The notes under the pieces: generated by a model
What the model was told of the DNA's origin: nothing
Seen by the model: only the letters and a program-made list of their open reading frames with translations
Databases searched by the model: none
Shown: positions 33,886-44,726 of the stretch, in pieces
Layout of the letters: each line of letters starts with the position of its first letter
Numbering within the stretch: the first letter of the stretch is position 1
Translations under genes and position numbers: made by a program
From: Quercus robur
Lineage: Eukaryota > Streptophyta > Magnoliopsida > Fagales > Fagaceae
Length of the DNA: 64,000 nucleotides
Reading direction: 5' to 3'
Assembly: GCF_932294415.1 (NCBI RefSeq)
Contig: NC_065537.1
Span: 62,634,290-62,698,289 of the forward strand

Positions 33886-36800
33886 ATGGTACTCACGCGC
33901 TCGATGGCAACCACAAATGACGTCCAAGAAGAAGCTCCTACGACTGCCCTTGAGAGACAGGTCAAGACGCTCGCCGCAGCTGTGGAGCGCCTCACCAAAC
34001 AAAACCACGACCTGACGGAACAGCTGAATCAAAAGAGTGCAGCCGTGAATAGCCAAGGAGAAGATCAAGAAGGGAACAGTGAGGAAAGGAGAAATAATGA
34101 CGGACCACAGGAGAGTAACGCCCCGAGCAAACAAGTGCGACGGGACGCTAGCATCCCCTCAGTGACGGACACAGCTCCACAACCCATCATCGCAGAGATG
34201 CAGGCGATGAAGGAACAGATGGAAGTCCTGATGAACGCTCTCAAGGGGCGAGTGTCCAGCGATCTTGACGACCTTGTCAACCGGACTGACTCGCCATTTA
34301 CGGCGTCCGTCAACTCCTTCCCCCTGCCGAGTAAGTTCCGCATGCCGAGCATGGACAGTTATGACGGAGTCAAGGACCCCCTCGATCACCTAGAGACCTT
34401 CAAGACCCTGATGCACCTCCAGGGAGTGGCGGACGCAATTATGTGTAGGGCATTCCCTACAACCCTGAAGGGCGCGGCAAGGATTTGGTTCAGCCGGCTG
34501 ACACCAAACTCCATCGGCACCTTCAGGGAGCTGAGCGCTCAGTTCACTACACACTTCATTGGAGGACATCGGTACAAGAAATCCACGGCTTGTCTGATGA
34601 ACATCAAGCAGAGAGAGGAGGAGACGTTACGGGCCTACATATCACGCTTCAATAAAGAAGCGCTCACGATCGACGAAGCCGACGACAAGATATTGGTGGC
34701 AGCATTCACGAACGGGCTGAAGGGGGGTAAGTTTTTGTTCTCCCTATACAAAAACGACCCAAAGACCATGTCAGAGGTGCTTTACAGGGCCACCAAGTAC
34801 ATGAACGCTGAAGACGCATTGTTAGCCCGAGAAGACAGACCCAAGAAAAGGGACAGACAAGAGGACCCCCGACAGGACCAGGGGCGAAAGAGAGGACGGA
34901 TGGGAGATCGAAGGGAGGAGAGACGCCCAAAACCAATGGGCGGAAGGTTCACAAGTTTCACTCCATTGACCGCCTCAATAGACCAAGTCCTAATGCAGAT
35001 TAAGGACGAAGGATCCTTGACATTTCCGGGAAAGCTGAAGAGTGATCCCAACAAAAGGTCCAGAGACAAATACTGCCGCTTCCACCGTGACCATGGTCAC
35101 GACACGGCCGACTGCTATGATTTGAAGCAACAAATCGAAACCCTTATCCGACAAGGGAAATTGAAGAAGTTCGTCAGTAAGGAGAGAACGGATCAACCCC
35201 CACAAGAACAACACCCCCGCCGAGAGAACGAGCGACCAAGGCCCCCATTGGGGGACATAAGGATGATAATTGGAGGAACAGGTGCGGCCGGATCGTCAAA
35301 AAAGGCTCGCAAAACATATCTTCGGATGGTACAGAATGTCCAATTAGCAGGCACAGTGCCAAAGATGGCAAGAAGGGAAGGCCCTATTATCGGGTTCTCG
35401 GAAGAGGATGCAAGGCGCCTACACCATCCACACGACGATGCCCTCGTCGTCACCTTGCGGGCAGGCGATTACAACATCCACCGAGTGTTGGTCGACAACG
35501 GTAGTTCGGCCGACATCTTGTATTATCCGGCGTTCCAACAAATGAGGATTGATAGGGAGCTGCTGATACCAACAAACGCCCCGCTCGTTGGTTTCGGAGG
35601 GAGTAGAATCTTCCCTTTGGGCGCAGTCACGTTATCGGTGACGGTAGGAGATTACCCACAACAAATCACCAAGAACGTAACATTCTTGGTGGTCGATTGC
35701 TCGTCAGCCTACAATGCTATTATTGGGCGACCCACGCTCAACTCGTGGAAGGCGGCAACATCAACTTACCACCTGATGATCAAGTTCCCAACAGAGTATG
35801 GGGTAGGAGAGCTACGCGGAAGTCAAATTGCCGCACGAGAATGCTACGTAGCTATGATGGAGGTGGAAGACCAGATCCAGGCTTTGAACATAGAAGAGCA
35901 CCGAACGACGACAGAACCTACAGAGAAGCTAGAGGAGATAACTCTCGACGGTTCCAATCCAGACCGAACCACCAGGATCGGAACGCTTGCAAAACCCGCA
36001 ATCCGTCAAGAGCTCGTGGCTTTCTTGAGAAGCAATAAGGATGTGTTCGCCTGGAGCCATGACGATATGCCAGGAATCGATCCCTCGGTCATGGTACATA
36101 AGTTGAACGTGTTGCCCTCGTTTCCACCCGTCCGACAAAAGAAGAGAGTATTCGCCCCGGAACGAGACCAAGCAATAGCGGAAGAGGTCCGCAAACTCCA
36201 AGATGCAAGCTTCATCAGGGAAGTCTACTACCCCGATTGGCTGGCGAATGTGGTAATGGTGAAGAAAACGAGTGGCAAATGGCGGATGTGCGTGGACTTC
36301 ACCGATCTTAACAAAGCATGCCCCAAAGATAGCTATCCCCTTCCAAGGGTCGACATCCTAGTGGACTCGACGGCTCAACACCAATTGCTAAGCTTCATGG
36401 ATGCTTTCTCGGGTTATAACCAGATCCGCATGCACGAGGACGACCAGGAGAAGACTTCATTTGTAACCAGTCAAGGTCTCTTCTGTTACAAAGTAATGCC
36501 ATTCGGTCTGAAGAATGCAGGGGCAACATACCAGAGACTAATGAACAAGATGTTCGCACAGCAAATCGGGAGGAACGTCCAAGTTTATGTCGACGACATG
36601 CTGGTGAAGAGCCGGAGGGAAGAAGACCATTTGGAAGATCTCAAGGAAACATTCGGCACACTCCGATCCTACAACATGAAGCTCAATCCAGGAAAGTGCG
36701 CGTTTGGTGTAACGACAGGAAAATTCCTAGGATTCATGGTATCTCAAAGGGGGATTGAAGCTAACCCGGACAAAATCCGAGCCATAATGGAGATGGCCCC

Positions 36801-39117
36801 CCCGAGAAACGTGAAGGAAGTACAGAGCCTTAACGGCAAGGTAGCGGCATTGAATAGATTCGTGTCGAGAGCGACGGACAAATGTTTACCTTTCTTCCGA
36901 ACATTGAAAAAGTCATTCGAGTGGACGGACGAGTGTCAACGAGCGTTCGAGGAGTTAAAAACCTATCTATCTTCACCACCTCTACTGAGCCCCTCGCAAC
37001 CAGGTGAAGAGCTCTTCCTCTATTTGGCCGTCTCCACTGTGGCCGTCAGCGCGGCCTTAATCAGAGAGGAGGACAGGGCACAGAAGCCCGTGTACTACGC
37101 CAGCCGGGCGCTCCGCGGTGCCGAGGAAAGATACCAACCTATGGAGAAACTCGCTTTTGCGTTGGTCACGGCGGCTCGCAAGCTCAAGCCCTACTTTCAA
37201 GCCCATACCGTGAACGTAATGACCGACAAGCCCTTGCGAAGGGCACTAAGTAATCCTGAGGCCGCAGGTCGACTGACACTGTGGGCAATAGAATTGAGTG
37301 AGTTTGACATCAAATACCGTCCACGTGTGGCCATTAAAGGACAAGCTGTAGCCGACTTCATAGCAGAGTTTACGCATGACGCGGACAAGGGGGCAGAAGA
37401 ACCCCCCCAGTGGAACATCTACACCGACGGATCATCCAATAAGCGAGTTGGAGGAGCCGGCATAATATTGCTGTCACCTGAGGGAGACGAGATTGAATCT
37501 ATGGTCCGTCTCGACTTCCCCATTACCAACAACGAAGCAGAATACGAAGCGGTAGCAGCAGGACTCGACCTAGTCAAAGCCACCGGAGCTGAAAGTGTGG
37601 TCGTATATTGCGACTCTCAAGTCGTGACCAATCAAGTAAACGGAGATTATGAATGCAAAGGGGAAAGGTTGAAGAGATATCTTGATCAAGTGAGGGCTAG
37701 AGTCGACGGGCTAAAAGCAATATTCGTCCAGATCCCCAGGGGAGACAATGAGCCCGCTGATCGGCTAGCCAAAGCCGCTTCAGCAGAACATATGATAACA
37801 CCGGGTGATGTGCTTTCCTTTGTTCAAATCTTTCCGCTAATAGACCCCGACAACATGCAGGAGATACGCTCCGAAAGAAACTGGACTACGCAGATAACTT
37901 CATACCTAAAGGACGGGGTATTGCCTGAAGAGAAGGAGGCAGCGAGAAAGTTAAAAGTCCGAGCGGCAAGGTTCGTCTTGATAAAAGACATTCTTTACAA
38001 GAGAGGTTTCTCCCGTCCTTACCTAAGATGTCTCAGGGTTGAAGAGGCAGACTACGTGATGAGGGAAGTACACGAAGGAATATGCGGGAATCATTCTGGA
38101 TCGCGGTCGTTGGTGCACAAACTGCTACGAGCTGGGTATTACTGGCCGACCATGCAAAAGGATGCTGAGTCCTACGTTAAAAGATGCGACAAATGCCAGA
38201 GGTTCAGCAATTTTATCGGACAGCCAGCTGTAGAGCTAACCCCCATAACGGCTCCATGGCCGTTCGCTCAGTGGGGACTGGACATCATGGGACCTTTCCC
38301 AACGGCGATAAGGCAGTTAAAGTTCTTGGTAGTGGGTATTGACTACTTCACGAAATGGGTAGAAGCAGAAGCCTTGGCCACCATTACAGAAAAGAACATT
38401 AGAAGTTTTGTCTGGCGGAACATAGTATGTAGGTTTGGTATTCCTAGAGTCCTTGTCTCAGATAACGGGAGGCAGTTCGATAACGGCCCCTTCCGTGATT
38501 TCTGCACACAGCTAGGAATAAAAAACCACTACTCATCACCCGCCCATCCTCAGGCTAACGGTCAGGTTGAGGTCACAAACCGATCCCTGCTAAAGATTAT
38601 CAAGACTCGGCTCGAGGGGGCAAAGGGCATATGGCCAGAAGAATTGCCAAGCATACTGTGGGCGTATAGGACAACGGCGAGGACTCCGACAGGAGAGACA
38701 CCGTTTCGACTGACCTACGGGAGCGAGGCAGTCATCCCAGCGGAAGTTGGGCTCACAAGCTACAGGGTTCACAACCACGACGAGGGAAGGAATGACGAAT
38801 CCATGAGGCTACAACTGGACCTTATAGATGAGGTCAGGTCGGCAGCAGAACAGAGGATCGCTAGATACCAGGATCGCATGTCCAGACATTTCAACTCCCG
38901 GGTCCGACAAAGAAGCTTCCAAGTTGGAGACCTCGTACTCAGGAGGGTCATGGGTACAACTAGAGACCCTACACAGGGAAAACTCGGCCCCAACTGGGAA
39001 GGACCCTACAGAATTACGTCGTGGAAAAGGAAAGGGACATACCACCTGGAGACAATAGACGGAGAAAAGCTACCACATCCGTGGAATGCCGAGCACTTGA
39101 GGAAATACTACCAGTGA
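33886..39117 (+). CDS. gag-pol: Gag-Pol polyprotein of element 2, 1743 aa, uninterrupted
   Basis: ATG at 33886, stop TGA at 39115-39117, no internal stop. The capsid-like Gag domain is at about residues 145-300. The zinc-knuckle variant C-x2-H-x4-H-x4-C is near 395, the same pattern as element 1. The protease core VDNGSSADI is near 535. RT has VDFTDLNKACPKD and YVDD (about 900). RNase H begins IYTDGSSN near 1180. Integrase has the HHCC module (about 1395-1440) and the D-D-E residues at WGLDIMGPFP, VSDNG and NGQVEVTN. It ends with WEGPYRI and no chromodomain. All catalytic motifs are intact. Unlike element 1 it has no stop in the protease-RT linker, so Gag and Pol would be made in equal amounts unless spliced or processed. 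Confidence 0.97.
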   Translation: MVLTRSMATTNDVQEEAPTTALERQVKTLAAAVERLTKQNHDLTEQLNQKSAAVNSQGEDQEGNSEERRNNDGPQESNAPSKQVRRDASIPSVTDTAPQPIIAEMQAMKEQMEVLMNALKGRVSSDLDDLVNRTDSPFTASVNSFPLPSKFRMPSMDSYDGVKDPLDHLETFKTLMHLQGVADAIMCRAFPTTLKGAARIWFSRLTPNSIGTFRELSAQFTTHFIGGHRYKKSTACLMNIKQREEETLRAYISRFNKEALTIDEADDKILVAAFTNGLKGGKFLFSLYKNDPKTMSEVLYRATKYMNAEDALLAREDRPKKRDRQEDPRQDQGRKRGRMGDRREERRPKPMGGRFTSFTPLTASIDQVLMQIKDEGSLTFPGKLKSDPNKRSRDKYCRFHRDHGHDTADCYDLKQQIETLIRQGKLKKFVSKERTDQPPQEQHPRRENERPRPPLGDIRMIIGGTGAAGSSKKARKTYLRMVQNVQLAGTVPKMARREGPIIGFSEEDARRLHHPHDDALVVTLRAGDYNIHRVLVDNGSSADILYYPAFQQMRIDRELLIPTNAPLVGFGGSRIFPLGAVTLSVTVGDYPQQITKNVTFLVVDCSSAYNAIIGRPTLNSWKAATSTYHLMIKFPTEYGVGELRGSQIAARECYVAMMEVEDQIQALNIEEHRTTTEPTEKLEEITLDGSNPDRTTRIGTLAKPAIRQELVAFLRSNKDVFAWSHDDMPGIDPSVMVHKLNVLPSFPPVRQKKRVFAPERDQAIAEEVRKLQDASFIREVYYPDWLANVVMVKKTSGKWRMCVDFTDLNKACPKDSYPLPRVDILVDSTAQHQLLSFMDAFSGYNQIRMHEDDQEKTSFVTSQGLFCYKVMPFGLKNAGATYQRLMNKMFAQQIGRNVQVYVDDMLVKSRREEDHLEDLKETFGTLRSYNMKLNPGKCAFGVTTGKFLGFMVSQRGIEANPDKIRAIMEMAPPRNVKEVQSLNGKVAALNRFVSRATDKCLPFFRTLKKSFEWTDECQRAFEELKTYLSSPPLLSPSQPGEELFLYLAVSTVAVSAALIREEDRAQKPVYYASRALRGAEERYQPMEKLAFALVTAARKLKPYFQAHTVNVMTDKPLRRALSNPEAAGRLTLWAIELSEFDIKYRPRVAIKGQAVADFIAEFTHDADKGAEEPPQWNIYTDGSSNKRVGGAGIILLSPEGDEIESMVRLDFPITNNEAEYEAVAAGLDLVKATGAESVVVYCDSQVVTNQVNGDYECKGERLKRYLDQVRARVDGLKAIFVQIPRGDNEPADRLAKAASAEHMITPGDVLSFVQIFPLIDPDNMQEIRSERNWTTQITSYLKDGVLPEEKEAARKLKVRAARFVLIKDILYKRGFSRPYLRCLRVEEADYVMREVHEGICGNHSGSRSLVHKLLRAGYYWPTMQKDAESYVKRCDKCQRFSNFIGQPAVELTPITAPWPFAQWGLDIMGPFPTAIRQLKFLVVGIDYFTKWVEAEALATITEKNIRSFVWRNIVCRFGIPRVLVSDNGRQFDNGPFRDFCTQLGIKNHYSSPAHPQANGQVEVTNRSLLKIIKTRLEGAKGIWPEELPSILWAYRTTARTPTGETPFRLTYGSEAVIPAEVGLTSYRVHNHDEGRNDESMRLQLDLIDEVRSAAEQRIARYQDRMSRHFNSRVRQRSFQVGDLVLRRVMGTTRDPTQGKLGPNWEGPYRITSWKRKGTYHLETIDGEKLPHPWNAEHLRKYYQ

Positions 39118-39334
39118 TAGCGACACGACAACCAGTTTCTCTTTTAAGACTTTTTGGCATTATTAACTTTTATTGGCACTGTTTAACTATTTTTGCTACA
39201 ATATTGTCGTGCCTTTTTTTAAGCCCAAGGGGGCAGGCACTTTTCCTTTACGCATTTTATAATCAGATGCAATTTTGATCTTCTACTCGAATGTCTGTCA
39301 TTGCAATTGTCTACAAAGTTAACGGAAACAATAG

Positions 39335-40470
39335 AAGTCCACAAGATGGACGGATTATCCTACAGGGACGATCACCCTAAGTCCATAAGGTGGACGGATC
39401 ATCCTACCGGGATGATAACCTTAAGTCCACAAGATGGACGGATGCAATATGAAATCCACAATGTGGACGGATCATCCCACCAGGATGATAATCTTAAGTC
39501 CACAAGATGGACGGATACAATATGAAGTCCACAAAGTGGACGGATCATCCTACAGGGATGATAACCTTAAGTCCACAAGATGGACGGATACAATATGAAG
39601 TCCACAAAGTGGACGGATCATCCTACAGGGATGATAACCTTAGTCCACAAGAGGGACGGATACAATATGAAGTCCAGAAAGTGGACAGATCATCCTATAG
39701 GGATGATAACCTTAAGTCCACAAGATGGACGGATGCAATATGAAGTCCACAAAGTGGACGGATCATCCTACCGGGATGATAACCTTAAGTCCACAAGATG
39801 GACGGATCATCCCACAGGGGCGATCACCCTAAGTCCACAAGGTGGACGGATCACCCTACACGGATGAAAACTTTAAGTCCACAAGATGGACGGATGCAAT
39901 ATGAAATCCACAATGTGGACGGATCATCCCACCAGGATGATAATCTTAAGTCCACAAGATGGACGGATACAATATGAAGTCCACAAAGTGGACGGATCAT
40001 CCTACAGGGATGATAACCTTAAGTCCACAAGATGGACGGATACAATATGAAGTCCACAAAGTGGACGGATCATCCTACAGGGATGATAACCTTAGTCCAC
40101 AAGAGGGACGGATACAATATGAAGTCCAGAAAGTGGACAGATCATCCTATAGGGATGATAACCTTAAGTCCACAAGATGGACGGATGCAATATGAAGTCC
40201 ACAAAGTGGACGGATCATCCTACCGGGATGATAACCTTAAGTCCACAAGATGGACGGATACAATATGAGGTCCACAAGATGGACGGATCATCCCACAGGG
40301 GCGATCACCTAAGTCCACAAGGTGGACGGATCACCCTACACGGATGAATACCTTAAGTCCACATAGTGGACGGATCACTAAGGTGATTGAACTTGAGTCC
40401 ACAAGGTGGACGGATCACTAAGGTGATGAAATTAGTGCACAAAGTGGACAGATCACTAAGATGTTGAAAA
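39335..40470 (+). repeat. Minisatellite with GTCCAC-AAR-GTGGAC cores and a 452-bp block duplication
   Basis: Two short units alternate, about 29 bp (ending GGATACAATATGA) and about 44 bp (ending GGGATGATAACCTT), giving a 73-bp composite. Most units hold an inverted repeat GTCCAC..GTGGAC, or its GATGGAC variant. On top of this, 39419-39870 is repeated from 39871 with a 452-bp shift and almost no change. Decayed units continue to about 40690; 40690-41022 is AT-rich with no separate gene. Confidence 0.94.
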
Positions 40471-41022
40471 AATAGACGAGCGTGCTCGCAAAGTGGACGG
40501 AAGTTAACTACGTTAAAATTTTTTACAAGTCCATCAAATACGCGATATATTTGAAATTGATGTACAACGCCACAAAATGGACGGTTCTACTAATAAACCT
40601 CTCAAAACAGACGGAAAAGGAAAATTCTAAACGATGTAAATGCTCAATCAACACAAGATAATAAGTCTACAATGCGGACGGATTGTCACAGAAATATTCT
40701 CACAAAAAATCCTTCCTCAAGAAGGGAGACGGAGCTTTAGACAAAATACCAAACAATTGTAAAAAGCATATCTGAACATTAAGCAAAAAGCCCCCAAAGG
40801 CAAATGTTTAATACAATTAAAAAGGACGGATTGTCTTAAAAACTGAATAAAAAAAAGAAGGACGGATTGTTCACAAAATAAAGTACATATGCATCAATCT
40901 TTCTTTTCTTCAGTAACCGGGACATCCTTCGACGGGGCGGAATCTCCGTCTCCTTGAGCAGCACCGTCGCCAAAAAGGTCCTCCGTATTTTCTGAGGCGA
41001 CGGGGAGGGCAGAAGTCTGGGC

Positions 41023-43040
41023 TTAATCTTCAAGTTTGACCATCGTCAAATCCAGCTCTGGATAAGCCTTCTTGACTTGACGGAGAGAGTCATCAAAGCC
41101 TTGAAGGAAGGAGTCCGACAGCTCGCCCAAACAGGTTTCCGAGCATCGATACTCCTCGACGGCTGCCTCTTTCGCCTGACGGATCTCAACTTTGAGTTGT
41201 TTGATCTCCGCCTCTTTATTCTCTATGGCCGTCAGCGCAGTGGCCGTCTTCTCCTCCAGCTCCTTCCTCACCTTCTCAGAAAGCTCCAGCTTCCTCTCCA
41301 TCTTGGACCTCCATTGATGGAGTTGTCCGAGCTCTTCCTCCGTCTGCTCTGCCTTTGCGCGAACCCGGTCCAAGGCATTCTCACGGTTGAGACACCGGTC
41401 CAGTAGACCCTTCATCATGACCAAGGACTGCGAGTAGAAAAGAGACCGTCACATAATGTAACTAAAAAAAAAAAGAGAAAAAAGAAAAGTATAAAAACTT
41501 ATTTGACATAGCCAACCTGAGCGACGGCAAAGAGGCCCGTCTCCCCCATGGCCTCCGTCGAATGGTTTCCCAGATCTTCGTAGTCTTCTGCCGTGATGAT
41601 GGACGACAGCTTCTCCAATGCATACTTGGAGTCGTCGCGGAGAAGGGAAGGAGGTCTCTCTTGCTTACCCTCTGGGGCCGTCATCAGTCCTTTACCCGTC
41701 CCCTTCTTAGCTGGAGTGACGGTCTTGATACCCTCAGCCATTAAACCAACCACAGGTTCAAGTGAGACCTTTGGTTGCTTGAATGGACGGTCAGATTTTG
41801 ATGTTGGTTTCCTCTTAGGTGCTGAAGCCGACACCTTAGGAACCACCTCGCCGGATTCCCTCTTCTTGACGGCTTGGGATTTGATCAGAGCTCTCCTTTT
41901 TGCGTCCTCCATCTCTGCAAATAATGACGGATGAAATTAAAACAAAATAAAGCTAAGTAAATGGCAAAGTAAAGTCGACGGGCTTACGTTTATGAACGCG
42001 CTCGTCGTATCTTATTGCTTCTTGGGTGGGCTCAGGACCGTCGCAGTACCAATGTATGGTCCTCGGATTCACCAACTTAGCCCAAGTCCTTTCCTCCGGC
42101 GTAGTCTTCTTGCAAACCTTTTCAAGAAAGCTAAACTCCTCGAGGCTGACTTGAGGGCGCCGTCTACCTGCAAAGAAAAATGATCAAGATATACACATAT
42201 AACTGGACGGATGTGAAAGGCAGTACGAAATTTAGACGGAGGCATACGTGTCTGATTTATAACTGCCCAAGTTGTGTCGACGGGCATGTAATCTGTCTCC
42301 CCTGGATGGTTCATCCATCTGTCACCCTCCAGGAAGAAGTACCGACTCTTCCAGTCTCTATTTGAGTCTGGGGTCTCAAAGATCACCTTCAACAAGGGGC
42401 TCCGACTGGCAAAACTGTACATCCCCCTTGATCCCGAGATCTCGTCTGGACGGTAACAGTGAAGAAATTCACGGACTGTCAACTTCCTTTCCCCGTTTGA
42501 CATTGCACCGTAAAGAATCTCTATGGCTATGAAGACCCTCCAGGCGTTAGGGGATATCTGGGTGACGGACAACCCCAGATACTGCAAGAGTTCCCTATGA
42601 AGTGTAGAAAGCGGGAATCGAAGTCCAGCCTTCAATGCCTGCTCGTACACTCCTACACCGTCTACCCCTTCGTAATAACACTTCTCCGACCCATATGGTA
42701 GACGGATGGAGACATAGTCTGGGATTTGGAAGTTGGTCCTGAAGGTGCTGAAATGTTTCTCCCTGATGACGGATGTAAACCTATGCACAGTCCACTCTGG
42801 CAACATGATGAACTGCCTTAGTCCATCAGCGCCTACGACGGACTCCAGTGGTTGATCCCCGTCATCATCGGAACCCTCTACTTCGACTATCTCCACATCC
42901 TCATTTGTTGAGGACGAAGAGGAGGCAGACGGACTCCTATCTTCGCCGGGGCTCTCTTGGTCTTTATGACCGGACGGGTATACATCCTCGTATTCCGTCC
43001 CATCACGAACCACCGACTGGTTACTTGACGCACTAGACAT
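41023..43040 (-). CDS. Antisense spliced gene of element 2 (Transposase_28-like plus coiled coil, 591 aa)
   Basis: Coding exons on the minus strand: 43040-42248, 42167-41988, 41914-41517, 41427-41023 (793+180+398+405 nt = 591 codons plus TAA). Every intron is GT-AG, the phases (1, 1, 0) fit, and all joins stay open. The N-terminus is acidic and Ser-rich (about 90 residues), then comes a domain like that of element 1: GLRFPLSTLHRELLQYLGL, SPNAWRVFIA, YSFA, TPDSNRDW. Exon 4 is Lys/Pro/Ser-rich and basic. Exon 5 is a long coiled coil (KMERKLELSEKVRKELEEK and on). The first coding exon ends in phase 1, as in element 1, suggesting a shared intron. Function is unknown; a DNA- or particle-binding accessory protein is only a guess. 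Confidence 0.88.
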
Positions 43041-43300
43041 TTCCTACAGTTGACAATAAAACCTAAGACCGACGGGTTTGAAAGTGTTGACGGGTATGGA
43101 AAGCCTAACAACAATGCATGGACGAAAATGTAACTTGACTATAGTAAAATAGAAGCACTTACCGAACTTAGCAGAGGATAGGTGACGGTTGGTGTAATCA
43201 GCAAGTATTCGTCCTCGACGGATTGCACTGATGAGGTTGACGGCTTTGCTCTGACAGGGTTGACGACTTCGCTCTGACAAGTGTTTTCTGAGTGAAAATT
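43041..43300 (-). other. 5' leader exon and leader intron of the element 2 antisense gene
   Basis: Minus strand: leader exon from about 43295 to 43163, then intron 43162-43044 (donor GTAAGT, acceptor TGTAG), and the ATG three bases into the next exon. No ATG occurs in the leader exon. Confidence 0.65.
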
Positions 43301-43323
43301 GAAAAATGAAAGAGTAAGGCGCC

Positions 43324-43337
43324 TTATATATATATAG
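43324..43337 (-). promoter_or_regulatory. TATA box for the antisense gene of element 2
   Basis: The minus strand reads CTATATATATATAA, about 285 bp upstream of the antisense ATG (166 bp after removing the leader intron) and about 280 bp inside the 3' LTR boundary. Confidence 0.6.
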
Positions 43338-43602
43338 GAAGTGCACGGAAGACGAAGCGACGCTTCGGTCCTATACAACGACCATTCAGAGAGTGACACG
43401 TGGCATGCTTAATAAATGCTGACAACCTGTCAGTACGTACCAACAGATTTGTACCCGCCATGTATCCGTCAACTTGATGATTCTTCCTTTGACGGGTTGA
43501 TCCAGCTGGGACCGTCGTTATATTTTGCATGAATCCGTCATAGCCATATGTAAGGACCGTCACCCCACTGATCCTTTGACCTTAAAGGTGACGGATCATT
43601 TG

Positions 43603-43617
43603 GGTGAAGGGGGCAAC
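43603..43617 (+). other. Polypurine tract of element 2
   Basis: GGTGAAGGGGGCAAC lies directly before the TG of the 3' LTR. Confidence 0.75.
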
Positions 43618-44070
43618 TGAAGATGATAAAATATTGGGCATGATGGGCTTACCTTAATGGGCCTGACGGATTGGGTCTCTTGGGCCTGCGTAAGTATGGT
43701 CCCAGCTTTGAAGGCCCATCACTACTGACGCAGCAAGGGCCCATGGTCCGGTAATGAGAATCCTTGCTCACCACGTTTGGAAGAATTGGGAATAGAGTCC
43801 CACATTGAAAAGATGTGGGAACCAAAAAGGGAAAGTCAACCCCTTATCACTATAAAAGGCGTAATACCCACAGAAATCGAGGTATGCTTTTATGAACCCT
43901 CTCTAACGCACTAAGTAAAACAAAGGAATTCTAACTTGACCGTCGGAGAGCCTTCGGCCGGCACCACACCGGTGCTTCTCTGAAGGATTCTTTTGTTTGT
44001 TTCGTCGTGCAGGTTCGATTCGAGTCGCGAGTACGGTGTGACCCATTGGTGACGGTTTTCGACGACATCA
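43618..44070 (+). repeat. 3' LTR of element 2
   Basis: 453 bp, 99.3 % identical to the 5' LTR by direct reading, followed by CTATT. Confidence 0.97.
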
Positions 44071-44680
44071 CTATTGATTCTAGATCTTCTGTTCTCTACT
44101 GACGAAATACCACTTGAAGGGTTAAGCATTGCTTGGTATGTCACTGTCGCTATGAGAAACATTTTGGCTTTCCATTGATGATTCTTTAATTTCTTTTGTT
44201 AATTCTGTCCAAATGTTTGATAGACGAGAAGGTTCTCAATATCTTTTATGATTTCGGTATGTCCAGCCAATGATGATATGTGTAGCTGTAGACAGTTCTC
44301 AACTTAGTTCAGCACAATTTGGTCAAGTAAAAGCGGGCCTTCAACTAGTAATGAGTGAAATACAATCATGTCATTGTGAGAAGCCGCTTTAATAATCTTG
44401 GATCCATCCTTGTATAAAAATATATGTCAGACTATAAGAGCTAGCTTTTGGTTTTTACAACATTAATTGGATTGGAGAATTATTTTATAGTTTATAAGAT
44501 GCCCGCTTATCGCGTTTCTTAGGAAATTTTGCGGTGATCGAAGCAATAGAGTATAGTAGGAAAGTTTTAAAGAAAGGGATTAATTGCAGTAACTTATTAT
44601 CTTCTATTAGAGCCACGTCAAATATCAGGGTCAAATAAAAAATAAAAATAAATTTGAGAAATCAATAAAATAAAATAAAA

Positions 44681-44713
<33 letters not shown>

Positions 44714-44726
44714 AACTTACACTAAC

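Larger units (their letters stand above)
33371..44070 (+). mobile_element. Complete Ty3/gypsy LTR retrotransposon, Tat-like (element 2), 10,700 bp
   Basis: Both LTRs are 453 bp (33371-33823 and 43618-44070), TG to CA, and differ at three positions (ACG/GCG near 33439, ATGATCC/ATGGTCC near 33495, GTCATCA/ACATCA at the end). The TSD is CTATT (33366-33370, 44071-44075). Order: LTR, primer site, a single gag-pol frame, minisatellite, antisense spliced gene, polypurine tract, LTR. It has the same plan as element 1 but diverged LTRs, arrays and proteins, so it is a different family of the same lineage. Confidence 0.97.
32997..44414 (-). pseudogene. Ankyrin-repeat/PGG pseudogene split by element 2
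   Basis: Upstream piece (about 44414-44076): KIIKAASHNDMIVFHSLLVE, an in-frame TAA, LAGHTEIIKDI (ankyrin type), then FLIATVTYQAMLNPSSG, the start of a PGG domain. Downstream piece (33366-32997): WPGVFAVFTVFNAIGFFAS, a frameshift and TAG, then AMIATYVIGVFYVA and the last PGG helices. The 10.7-kb element at 33371-44070, with TSD CTATT, lies exactly between the two halves. Much of the ankyrin region is already missing. Same strand as the intact PGG gene at 23858-24355, so probably a former local gene family. Inactivation before or after insertion cannot be told from here. Confidence 0.82.

Noticed and set aside
39507-40268. Several 78-95 aa ORFs with MDGYNMKSTKWTDHP-type repeats
   Set aside because: They are open frames through the minisatellite; the same peptide recurs because the DNA repeats by 452 bp.
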